Of a stretch of DNA of 64,000 nt, positions 25,920-41,812 are shown piece by piece. The stretch spans positions 15,247,904 to 15,311,903 of the forward strand of contig NC_080051.1 of NCBI RefSeq assembly GCF_026212465.1, read 5' to 3'. Source of the stretch: Amaranthus tricolor (taxonomy: Eukaryota > Streptophyta > Magnoliopsida > Caryophyllales > Amaranthaceae). Positions within the stretch are counted from its first letter, which is position 1. Every line of letters begins with the position of its first letter. The translations under genes were made by a program, and so were the position numbers. The notes under the pieces are model-generated. The model was not told the origin of the DNA. It made no database searches and saw nothing but the letters and a program-made list of their open reading frames with translations.

Positions 25920-26490
25920 CCGGCTCCTCCATGGTTGCTACAATGCCCGCATGTTTATCGGAAATAACACATAAACCTGGACTATGCATCACATGCTTAC
26001 GAACACACGCCGTGAACCAAGACCACGCGGCTATGCATTCTTTCTCTACCAAAGCAAAGGCAAGCGGGAAGATTCCCTTGTTTCCATCTTGAGCAGTCGC
26101 AGTTAACAACGTATGGCGATACTTACCATACAAATGTGTTCCGTCAATGGCAATAAGGGGTTTGCAATACTTGAACCCCTCAACACTAGGTTTAAAAGCC
26201 CAGAACATACATTGGAAAGTTCTAATACTAGGACGGACGTACACACCAACATCATTATCTTCCTTAAAGAACCACTCAACTATAGTCCCAGGGTTAGAAA
26301 CTTGCATTGCTTTCAAGAAGCGTGGAAGAAGAGGTTAAGAATCTTCCCATGTCCCATAGATGGAGAGAAGGGCTTGCTGTTTAGCACACCATGCCCACTT
26401 ATAGGTCACTTCGACACCAAATTGGTCTTTCACCATTTGTTGCACCACAGAGACCTTAATTGAAACTTCATGAACAAATATAAACCCTAA
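25920..26490 (-). pseudogene. MULE (Mutator-like) transposase, upstream piece, interrupted
   Basis: On the minus strand this encodes the MULE transposase region. From upstream to downstream it has a YKWAWCAKQQAL segment (usual form YKKAWRAKQ.A), an IYGTWEDS segment, LLPRFLKAMQ, then the catalytic-domain signatures PLIAIDGTHLYGKY, LVEKECIAAWSWF and CVISDKHAGI. A stop codon (TAA at 26332-26334) sits between WEDS and LLPRF, where family members usually have a tyrosine. The frame then meets the LTR-like insertion after MEEP and resumes at 22321 with EWQPP. A possible splice acceptor lies near 26487. The gene is dead: nonsense codon, 3.6-kb insertion and loss of the C-terminal part at the array junction. 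Confidence 0.9.
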
Positions 26491-26709
26491 ATTTTTGAAA
26501 AAAGAAAAAAAAAATTATTACCTGAACTGAATGTAGTAAGATGACTGAACTAATTGGTAGTACAAACTTGAAATTTGATGAGATTAATTGAAGGATTGAA
26601 GTTGATTTTAATGTGGAAAGAAAGGGAGATTTTCGTGGGTTATTAGGGCTCTCAACGAAGTAAAGTGAAATCAGGAAGAAGGAGCTTCAGCAGAAATTTA
26701 GAACGCATG

Positions 26710-26840
26710 AAGTCGCTGTTAGTAACAGCGACTTAATAGTTTGACCAGGCAACCATTAAGTCGCTGTTAATAACAACGACTTGACCCTGGACTAAATTTT
26801 TGACCATTTCTTTCATTTCGCTGTTAGTAAGTGCGAGTAT
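26710..26840. repeat. Three short palindromic repeats (AAGTCGCTGTTA / TAACAGCGACTT)
   Basis: 26710-26734 is a perfect 12-bp inverted repeat around one base (AAGTCGCTGTTA-G-TAACAGCGACTT). 26758-26782 is a second copy with one mismatch between its arms. 26817-26838 holds a decayed third copy (TTCGCTGTTAGTAAGTGCGA). The spacing is about 48-58 bp. The repeats lie upstream of the MULE transposase reading frame and could belong to that element's end, but no MULE terminal inverted repeat pair was recognised. Confidence 0.75.
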
Positions 26841-27211
26841 ACACCAAGCCTAAGTTCGGAGGCAAGGACGCTTATTCTGGGAATAAAGTTTGAACGAAGC
26901 TTTTTTTTTTAAATAAAGTTGTTAAATAATCTTATTTTTTTTCAAATTTTCATAATTGTATTAGTCGGACTATTTAGCCCAAATATAGTAAGCGTCTGAC
27001 GAAGAGATCGTCTCACAAAATTTTATGTTTTCAAAATAGATTTTCCATGCTTTGATATTGAAGCAAAAATGGCAATCAATACAATCTTTTTTGTGTGAAT
27101 TTATGATTCTAATTACGCAGATAAAACTCACCACTCAGAAATTTCAAATAAATACAATAAATTATGGAACTTTTAAAACCCAGAAAAAAAAAAGAAAGCT
27201 TCTATACAGAT
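26841..27211. other. BSK 3' flank
   Basis: This is AT-rich DNA between the MULE debris and the BSK stop codon. The part next to 27211 must include the BSK 3' UTR. I found no clear AATAAA in the minus orientation. A GAGATCGTCTCAC motif near 27005 resembles ends of small elements seen elsewhere in the window. Confidence 0.4.
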
Positions 27212-32898
<5,687 letters not shown>

Positions 32899-33200
32899 TA
32901 TTTTGCTCTGTTTTTCTGGATTTGTTTGAGAAATAAATGAAGGTAGAGATAGAAAAGAGGTGGATCAGAGTGCAGTAAAGTTTAAGGTTTGGGTTTTACT
33001 TTACTCAGTCTCTTCTTGTTAGTAGTAGTTTTTTGTGTTATGGGGGACTGGGATTGGGACTGGGGGAGTGTGCTTTCAAAGGGTTTTTACAGGAAGTATA
33101 ATAAATTGAAAAAAATAATCTGACAGACAGGGGAGAGAGAAAGAGTAAGAAAAAGTGAGGAGAAAATAAAAGGAAGAAAGTTGGCCTAATTTTTGAATTT
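32899..33200 (-). promoter_or_regulatory. BSK 5' UTR and proximal promoter region
   Basis: On the minus strand the 100 bp before the ATG holds CTCTGATCCACCTCTTTTC and other CT-rich leader sequence. Farther upstream (33120-33185) is a strongly CT-rich tract (CTTTCTCTCTCCCCTGTC). No convincing TATA box was identified, and CT-rich patches of this kind are common in TATA-less plant promoters. Transcription start not determined. Confidence 0.4.
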
Positions 33201-35015
33201 AGTTCTCACTAACTCAATTAGTCCTCTTAAACAAACTTTAATGGTTTGTTTGCAGGGTAGTTTCTGATATTTTATAGGTGTTAGGTAAATTGAAAAAAAT
33301 GGACGTTCTTTATAGAGAGTTGATTTTAAATTTTAATGGGTGTTGGAAAAATAATAGAGACGAACCCTATATGTTATAATTATTATTATTAATATAGACA
33401 TGTCATAAACTTCTTAATTGATAAGAGAATTAATTATAAATTGTAAATTTTTAAGTATTTACTTCAATAACCAAACATTTCAGTTTTTAGAGCATTTCTA
33501 ACTCGGGGCCCTAGGCAAATGCCTACTTTGCCTATGGTCAGGAACGATCCTGCCCGTTTGGTCAGTGATATTAAATGGTGATAATGAGAATGAAAACTAG
33601 TATAATTTTGGTTGAAAAATCTCTTGGATACCTTAATATTCATGCTTGTCCAACTTCAATCATCTCATTTTCTTCATAAATTTCGTTCCAATGTATTACC
33701 ATTGGGAGATATGATATTAGGTGGTACGGAAAATTTGTACACAAAAAAACCTTTTATGATCGAAGTTTTATCACCATGGAAATGACTTGTAACTTTTAAT
33801 GAGATTTTACTATATAAATTATTTCTATTATCGTCATTTAATACCATTAACCAAAGAAGCCGTAAATGGTAATTATAATTTTTTTTTGTTTATTTAATTA
33901 TTGATCGTAACTTGTAAGTTAGAAGTGTTAAATAGGTTAGTTTTATTCAATTTATTGTCATTATATAGGTACTTGATTTGATTTTAAATGGATCACGAGA
34001 ATTTTCACGGTCGCTTAGTGAAATTAATGATACTGTATGTACAAAAGTATTAAATGAGAACAATTGTTACACCCAGTTTGTTGAGTTGTACAAATATTGC
34101 TTTGAAAATATAGGGTTAAAAAGCTTTAATTTTTGTAAAATGTTGAATTTTATTGGATTAATTTGTTAATTGTTTTCATATATAAAATTAGAAAAAAATT
34201 ATTCAGAATAATTTAATTCTTTTTAGATTTCTTACAATAATTTAAAGTTTGATTAACCATGAGTGATTTAAACTTTTAGGGATGTTTGCCTCTAACACTC
34301 AAACAGGTTATTCGTCTAAGAAACCTACCAATTTCCTTCTCTACTATAGCATGTTATTCCAAAAAAATTACCACGTATTTAATTATAATTAATTGTTATT
34401 TTTTGGAAAAACTAAAATAAACCCCTCCATTCCTCACTGCACGACAACAGCCCCAACCCATCACCATCACCACCACCACCCACCAACTCACTCTACTTCC
34501 ACCACTCCTCACCAACATCTCATTTCCTTGTGGCTCCCCTTTCCTTTTCAACACTTGGATACAACTAGCTTACAAAGAGACAAATAAAGATAAAATTGCA
34601 AACTTTAAATTGTAAAATGAAAAAAATATAATTGTAGTTCGTAACTTGAAAATAAATTTAAAATGAAGTGGAAATCTAAACTCTATTTTCACGTAGTAAA
34701 GATCAGCTAGTCTCTTGAAAGACTTTTTCTAAAAGATATCTTTTAGGCTCAATGCATTAAGTTAATGCTTATTCTTACTCTATATTTGTTTTTATGGGTC
34801 GACACAATTAGAATTAGTTTCTCAAAAAGACTCGTCTTTCATGAGAATTTATAATTATAAATTAAAGATATATTTTTAATAAATAGTTGAATGATTCTTG
34901 TTACAAATTCTAATATGAGTCGGTCAATACAAAACAATTTGTGAGGTATCCGACAACAATTTGTGAGATTACAAAGTCAACAATGTGTGAGATGATAAGA
35001 ATAAGAGCTTGACAT
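33200..35015. other. AT-rich intergenic DNA, one small transposon relic
   Basis: No gene is supported. 33511-33552 (GGGGCCCTAGGCAAATGCC through GAACGATCCTG) matches one end of the small hAT element at 60431-60684 in opposite orientation and is a truncated relative. A 64-codon histidine- and threonine-rich frame at 34393-34587 arises from CCACCA repeats and shows no family resemblance. Confidence 0.5.
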
Positions 35016-37705
35016 TAGGGATGACAATACAGTTCGAATTCGCCTTTGATTTGAGGAATTTACTCCGATTCGAGATCGAGAAAAAATAATATCCAACTCC
35101 GAATTCAATTATATAGTCTGAGTCTGATTTAGAGACAGACCGAAGTTGGACCTCGTAAAAATCCAATTCACCGACTCGAATCCGATTTGGCTTCGACTTC
35201 GACTTGACCGGACTCAACCACTCCAAATTGAATATAGTTATAATACTTAAAGTTTTAGACGCAATGTTTTTGGTTTCATAATTGAATATCAATTGAGGGA
35301 TCAGGTGAATTATAGTCAAGATTAAGAGCGTAAATTTAACTCAAATCGTAAACAACTCTCATAATTGGATCATAGAATTGAATGATTTAAGAGTTTTCCA
35401 AAAAAAAAAAATAATAATAAAAAGTTGTAATTGCTCATGTATATTCTTTAGCCATTTTTTATTGTAAAAGAACACTTAAATTCATTTAATATTTTAAAAA
35501 ACTTTGTAATTTTTCAAAAAATACGTATATACTTTGTATTTATTTTCTTTTTTCTATTCTTTTTATGAATTGACAGATAAAAATATAGTATAGTATACAC
35601 TAATCATATAATCAATAGTTTAGTAAAATAAACACACAAAGTAGATACAATAGCAATGATCCTTATTAAATTAAACAACACAAATTTTACTTGAGACCGT
35701 CTCTACAAGAGACGTCTCAAGTTTAGGCCAACCCAATTTTTAATTTAAAAAAAGAAAAATTAATTAAACTTTCTAAATACGCTCGTATAGTTGGGTATAT
35801 AATGATCAGTTTTTGGGATTATAACATTACATAGTTGGTATATAATGACTTGTGTTTGGGGTTATAATATTATGTGTTTTGGGTTATAGTATTATATATT
35901 TGTGTATATAATGATCTGTGTTTTGGAGTTATAACATTATATAGTTGGGTATATAATGGTTTGTGTTTGAAATTATAATATTATATATTTGAGTGTATAA
36001 TGGTCTGTGTTTGGGATATAATATTATGAATTCTGGGGGTCTTAAAATTATGTAGTTAGGTATATAATGATCTGCTTTTAGGAGTATAGTATTTCTATAA
36101 CACCAAATATATTATGTTATAACCCAAAATATATGTTGTTATAACCTTATATATATTATATTATAACCTCAAATATATATTGTTACAACTCTAAATATAT
36201 TATGTTATAAACCCAAATATATTATGTTATAACCACAAATATATGTTGTTATAACCCCATATATATTATGTTATAACCTCAAATATATATATATATTGTT
36301 ATAACTTCAAATATATTATATTATAACTCCAAATAAATTATGATATAACCCCCAAAGATATGTTGTTATAACACGAAATATATTATGTTACAACCCCAAA
36401 TAAATATTGTTACAACCCCAAATATATCATGTGACTTTTTACATTCCAATTACACACACGCTTTTATTTTTTGATTTCAGCAGCAATTCTTTTTAAATTA
36501 CATAAATTAGATCTGAACTGGGCTCTTGAGAGACGTCTTTACAAAAGACGATCTCTCAAGAGAGGACCTGACTAAACAATGAATGGGAATTGTGGGACTT
36601 GTGAGACTTGAGATATGACTTGGGATGAGACTTTGAAGAAAAAATATCTTATGTCTTTGTTTGGTAAATTTTAGGATGGAAAAAGAAATAAATAAAAATA
36701 CTTACAAAGTTATTAGTTTACCCTTATTATATCTTTATCCATTTTAGTTCATTAATGGCTAAAGTGTCATTTTCTAACAAATTGAAGTCTCACAACAAAT
36801 GTACTTCTACCCCTAGGACATTCAAAAGTGAAACTTCGAGAGTTGAGAATTGAAAGCGTCATGCCCATTCCCTATAATTAATCATGGTACTTTGTTTATA
36901 AGTCTCAACTCCAAAATCTCAACCCCATTCCCATATGCCAAACACCTCCTTAGAGTGATTAGATAATAGGTTTATGAAAGCCACATAATAGTGTAACATT
37001 TCTAAAGACTTAATAATTTCATAACAGCATGAAAAAACTTAATAGTTTTCACGATTAATAATTCAAAATATCAATTATGAATTCAATCATTTATGAGTCA
37101 AGATAAACAAATGAAACCAAGCCTCAATTAGTAATCTAGATAAAAAAAAACTGCAAGGTAGCAAAAATTATCATAATCATAAAAAGGTAAGAGTCCCAAC
37201 ACCCATGCGTGCAATTTATAAAATAGTCATATTATGGTTAAAAGTCTCAATTTTATCGTTAGAAAGAAAAAAAAAAGTAGAAATTAGAGTCCATGAATGT
37301 AGTTTATTGGGTGGGTTAAGACTTAATTTAGCCTTTTTGTGGAGTATTTTTATAATTGTGTAGAATTGGTAGAATCACATGACTATAGTTATGATTGTAT
37401 GATTCTATACGGTTTTAACGGTTCCCGTTGCGATTCTAGAATTTTAAGGACATATTTTCTTAGTTAGGATGTATTCGAAAGGCTACTCTATTAGTTTTTT
37501 ATGCTTTTAAATCATTAATATAAGAATAAAGCGTGATAATAATCCGAACTCCATCGGAGGTTCGAGAGTCCGAGTCGGAGAAAAGTTGGAGTATGCCTAA
37601 TCCGACTCCGAATAGATATGAACTGAAAAACATAAACTAAATCTTATCCGAAGCAAAGTTGGAGGATGAATAATCCAAGTCGATTCTCACCCCTTGTCAT
37701 CCCTA
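35016..37705. mobile_element. Non-autonomous hAT element, expanded by a nested foldback element
   Basis: Both ends read TAGGGATGACAA as inverted repeats (35016-35027 and 37694-37705). The outer ~350 bp on the left matches the right half of the compact element at 61081-61732, and the outer ~200 bp on the right matches its left half. The two are thus members of one family in opposite orientation. This copy is larger because other sequence, including the foldback at 35691-36560, lies inside. The 8 bp outside each end do not match, so the target duplication is lost or an end has been altered. No transposase is encoded. Confidence 0.75.
35691..36560. mobile_element. Foldback element with minisatellite arms
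   Basis: Each end is a small hairpin: TTGAGACCGTCTCTACAAG... at the left and CTTGAGAGACGTCTTTAC... at the right, which are inverted relatives. The left interior (about 35780-36090) is a tandem array of a ~45-bp unit with core GGGTATATAATG and GGGGTTATAA. The right interior (about 36095-36430) is a tandem array of a ~20-22-bp unit with core AATATATTATGTTATAACC, essentially the reverse complement of part of the left unit. The whole can therefore fold on itself. It is nested in the hAT-like element. No coding capacity. Confidence 0.75.
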
Positions 37706-37946
37706 TTAATTTTCTATAAGAATTGGCTTTGACATGACTATACGAACCAATTTTTTTCGAACTTATTCAGTATTTTGCTATTTTTGCCATTAAATTATAG
37801 ATATAAGTTATAATTATTGGGAATATCAGTCAATTCCTTCTATGTATCAATCATTAATAGAGAAAATGTATAGTAGCATATTTATATCAATCAATTTTTT
37901 TTATTGTTACTTTAGTTATAATTGTACTAAAGTAAAATAATAATTA

Positions 37947-38315
37947 GGGAAAAATTTCAAATATTAACCTTGAATTTTCAATGTTTCAACATGGTAGTCA
38001 AACATTTTTTAATTTGCATGGTGATTCCGAACTTTCAACTTTTTCATTTGGTAGACAAAAGATTATGTTTTTTGTTAAATTAAGTACTCATTTCGAATAT
38101 ATAGTTGAAAAATATGTCCCATATGGGTGATCAAGATGTTTTTTTTTTATAAAAAAGTTGTTATGATTGCTAATGCTAACATAAATTTAACAAAAACCTT
38201 AATCTTTTGTCTATCAAGTGAAAAAGTTAAAAACTTAGGATCACCACGCGAATAAAACAAACATTTGTCCACCACGTGAAAAAGCCAAAATTCACGTCAC
38301 CATACAGAGTTTCCC
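37947..38315. mobile_element. Foldback MITE flanked by TA
   Basis: GGGAAAAATTTC at the left and GAGTTTCCC at the right are the ends of two ~170-bp imperfect inverted arms. Arm matches include CATGGTGAT(T)CC, AACTTTTTCA(T/C)TTG and GTAGACAAAAGATTA. Both ends abut TA, as expected for Tc1/mariner-type (Stowaway) insertions. Non-coding. Confidence 0.7.
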
Positions 38316-38551
38316 TAATATTTAGTAAATGTCACATAAGATTTTCAATTGCCAATCTATGTAATCCACATAAGTAAATCGCCGAGTGATTGTCATTCAA
38401 ATTATTACGTCATCTTATTATCAGTGTATTTGCCTTTTTCACATTAGATTATAAAAGTAAATTATATTTCCTCCATTCTGAAATATTCGCTACTACTACA
38501 TAACGGATTTTGACACTGTTCATCGTTCAAGCTTATTTTATATATTACGGT

Positions 38552-41193
38552 TAGGGGTGAAAGTTTAGTGTTTGGTTTGGATTATACACAAATCCAAATC
38601 AAACCAAATTAAATTCGGTGTTGAAATTTTTAATCGAAATCCAAGTCATAATTTTTACAATCCAAATTGAACCAAATCGAATTTGAAAATTTCAGTCCAA
38701 ATCGCACCGAATTAACCGAATAGAACTGAACTAGGCCAGTTTGGCCGAATCGATTCCAATAGAAAATTTCCAACAATCAATCTATTTATTAATCACTACA
38801 ACTTAAAGTGTTCATTAAAAATAGACTAAAACAACTTAAAATGTTCATCAAACATTCAAACAAATTTAAAAGTTCATTATAAAATACAAATTCCATATTA
38901 TAATTTACAAAATACAAAGTTCATCAATCTTCAACTTCAATGGTGTTGAGATATGTTGAGCCATCATCACCGAGATCTTCCAACACCATTTTACTCAAAT
39001 CTTGGAAAAAAAACACAAAAAAAGAATTAATAAGCTCATTTTTGTCTATATTACAAAATAATGTAATTTGTAAATAAGTTACCTTCTTCAAGTTGTTCAA
39101 GATCTTCCAAAGCTTCTTCAACATTCGGAATAGGGGATGAACAAAGCCAATCTTGAGCACAAATTAAACTTTCCACAATTTTAGGAGTAAGAGAACTCCT
39201 AAAAGGATCAAGAACCCTTCCACCTGTACTAAATACACTTTCTGAAGCCACAGTGGAGATCGGGACGGCCAACATATCACGTGCTATTTTTTCCATGGTA
39301 GGAAACATAAGACTATTAAACTTCCATCAACTTAGAATATCAAAATTCTCAAAATCCTCTTCAGTATCTTCATCCAAATACTTATCCCACTCAGCCTTTA
39401 ATTCTCCCTCTTTCTCACATTTTTGTTTCTTATATTTGTTCTCAAATACTCAATTTTCTTTTGTGCAAACGAAACATTCTCGTCCTTAGTAGAAGATGAA
39501 ACTTCTTCCTTATTCGATTCACTTGATGACGAACCTCGATACTCCTCAAACAAAGCATTAAAACTCTCCCTTAATTTCAAAGCAATTGACTTTGCTTTCT
39601 TTTCCTCATAAATTTCAGTCAACATCCACTCCACATAATCAATCTTATAGCGAGGATCAAATATTACAGCAATTAAAATGACCAAGTTTATTTATTCAGG
39701 AGCACCCCAATACTTGTCATATTTCTCTTTCATTTTATTAGTCCTCATTGACATTTTCAAGTCATCACCAACACTTAACTCTTTTAAAAGTGCAGAAACA
39801 TTCACAAATTCATGAAAAAACAAATTAGCGGTAACATTCTTAGATCCAGAAACATGCAAAGTCAACTCAAAAAACTTCCTAAGAATTCACAAAATCTTCT
39901 AACATTCTCCTAATCATCATGTTCAGGCTTGCCTAATTTCTTATCTCTTTCTTTCAACTCAGCATCATAATGAGGATCCTCCTCTGCATACCTCTCAAAT
40001 GTAAATACAAGATCAATAGCGGCACTCAACATCAAAAAGGTAGAATTCCACCTAGTAATCACATCAAGACACAACAATTTTTTGGAACTAATTTTCTCAT
40101 CTAAAACACATATTTTAAATCTTTATAATCTTGTGACTGCTTAATGAATCTAACAGCTTGCCTCACGCATTGAATTGAATTATTAACAAGTTTCATTCCA
40201 TCACCAACCACCAAACTAATCATATGAGCTACATAACGTATATGTAAGAATTGACACTGAAGAACCCCTGCTTTCCAAGCTTTTTTTTTTCAAATAAACA
40301 ATAGCAGTGTCATTAGCGGAAGCATTGTCAACTGTGATACAAAATATTTTATCAAGCCCCCATTCAAGAAAACATTTTTCTACAGCTTTACCAATATCAT
40401 CACCCTTGTGACTAGAAATTGGACAAAAATTTAAAACTCTCTTTTGTAATTTCCAATCATTATCAATAAAATGAGCAGTCAAACACATGTAATTGATTTG
40501 TTGAATAGAAGTCCATGTATCAGTAGTTAAAGAAATTCTAGCATCAATCTTTTTCAAGTAATTCTTAAGCTTCCTTTTTTCAGATATAAAAATCTCATAA
40601 CAATCTAAATAAGTAAACGAAAAATAACAAATAAATCTAAACCTAAAACCTAATAAATGAATGCAAATAAAGGATATTACCTTTGGTCTTCCATTGAGAA
40701 GAGATGAGATGAGAATTGAGAACGTATCAAGAATGGTCGAATGAAAGAGATGAGAACTGAGAAGATGAATGGTATCAATTATCAAGAATGGTTGAATGGT
40801 CGAATGAAAGAGATGAGATGAGAAGGAATGGTCAGATACTCTCATACTCAGATTCAGGAATGGTGAAAGGAAGAGGGAGTCAGGGAATAGGGAGTGCCGT
40901 CAGTGAATTCCTAGATAGGGTTCCAAATGAATTCTGATTTTTTTAGTCTTATTTATATTTTGCTGCTAGGGTTTTATTCTTATTGGGCTTGGGCCTACTC
41001 AATCCCTTAGAGTTTCGGTCTAGTTCATTTTTTTTGGTTTTTAGGGACCTTGAACCGAAATCGAACCAAACCAATATTTTTTTAAAATTTTTTGTCTAAA
41101 CCAAACCATATTTAAAATATCACTAAACCAAATTTCTTATTCGGTCTAGTTTGGTTCGGTGTTCGGTTTTCCACCAAATTAGTTACACCCCTG
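38552..41193 (-). mobile_element. hAT transposon with decayed transposase
   Basis: The ends TAGGGGTGAAAG and (reverse complement) CAGGGGTGTAAC are hAT-type terminal repeats. They are flanked by ATTACGGT (38544-38551) and ATTGCGGT (41194-41201), an 8-bp duplication with one transition. The subterminal regions are rich in AACCAAA/TTTGGTT and CCGAA motifs. It encodes a transposase remnant on the minus strand. Confidence 0.9.
38924..40630 (-). pseudogene. hAT transposase (RICESLEEPER-like), degenerate
   Basis: Minus-strand fragments give, in order, the catalytic core (RISLTTDTWTSIQ, FITVDNASAND-like motif), a region with VIFDPRYKIDYVEW, and the C-terminal hAT dimerisation domain (STVASESVFSTGGRVLD, LICAQDWL). 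The last piece joins across an intron-like gap (donor GAAG|GTAACT near 39081, acceptor TTCCAAG near 39002) to a short tail ending at 38924. A frameshift lies at a T-run near 40285, after which the expected VLQCQFLHIR segment continues in another frame. The N-terminal BED zinc finger is missing, with only leader-like sequence up to 40845. Not functional. Confidence 0.88.
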
Positions 41194-41424
41194 ATTGCGG
41201 TTAATGTGTAAGAAAAAATATAGTCAAGTGGGATCTTACTTGAATTGTTTAATCGCATACTTTTATAATATTAAATTATTATAATTTATAAATGTTTATA
41301 GTTTAATATAAAATTCATCAAAATAACATATTGGATTGAGTAAAAGGTCAAATGTAGCACGTAATTATTTGCTTTAATTCAATATAAAATTGATCAAAAC
41401 AAGTACAGTGGAAAGGAGGAAGTA

Positions 41425-41798
41425 ATTATTGCAATATTAGTCAAGTCTTTTATGTGTCAGTCGTTTGACATTATTTGCTTCATTCTTATTATGTTGTAGA
41501 GGTGTCAGTTCGGGTGTCATACTGTCATTTGGTCGATTTTGAGTCTAGTGTTTCGTATAGGTTTAAAATTGAATTTTGTGGCCATATCGATTTTTACATT
41601 TATAATTGTAAATGTATTATAAAAATAAGGTTGAATCGAATTCGGTAACAAGATCTGGTAAACATCAGATTATTGTATACTTTGAACACGTCTATTAAGT
41701 AGTATGATGAAATGGTGCTCCTTTTGATTCTCGTTGTTTGCCCCATTTATCATAAATTTATCCTCCTAGCTTTTTTCCAAATTACGAACACTAAGTAC
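41425..41798. other. AT-rich intergenic DNA
   Basis: No gene or repeat supported. Confidence 0.4.
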
Positions 41799-41812
41799 TC
41801 TCATCAATTATC

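Larger units (their letters stand above)
38467..41422. mobile_element. Stowaway-like MITE split by a hAT element
   Basis: TTTCCTCCATTCTG after TA at 38465-38466 pairs with GGAAAGGAGGAAG before TA at 41423-41424. These look like degenerate CTCCCTCC-type Stowaway ends. Removing the hAT element (38552-41193) and one copy of its target duplication leaves about 306 bp, a typical Stowaway MITE size. Confidence 0.5.

Noticed and set aside
34393..34587. Histidine-rich small protein
   Set aside because: It comes from CCACCA/CATCAC simple sequence, with no promoter or homology support.
36570..36950. Another MITE with TGGGAAT ends
   Set aside because: Weak inverted similarity (AATGGGAATTG and CCCATTCCCATA) exists, but neither a clear terminus nor a target duplication could be placed.
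40660..40845. N-terminal extension of the hAT transposase
   Set aside because: The sequence is a repeated ATTCGACCATTC/GAGATGAGA leader-like stretch and has no BED zinc-finger cysteines or histidines.
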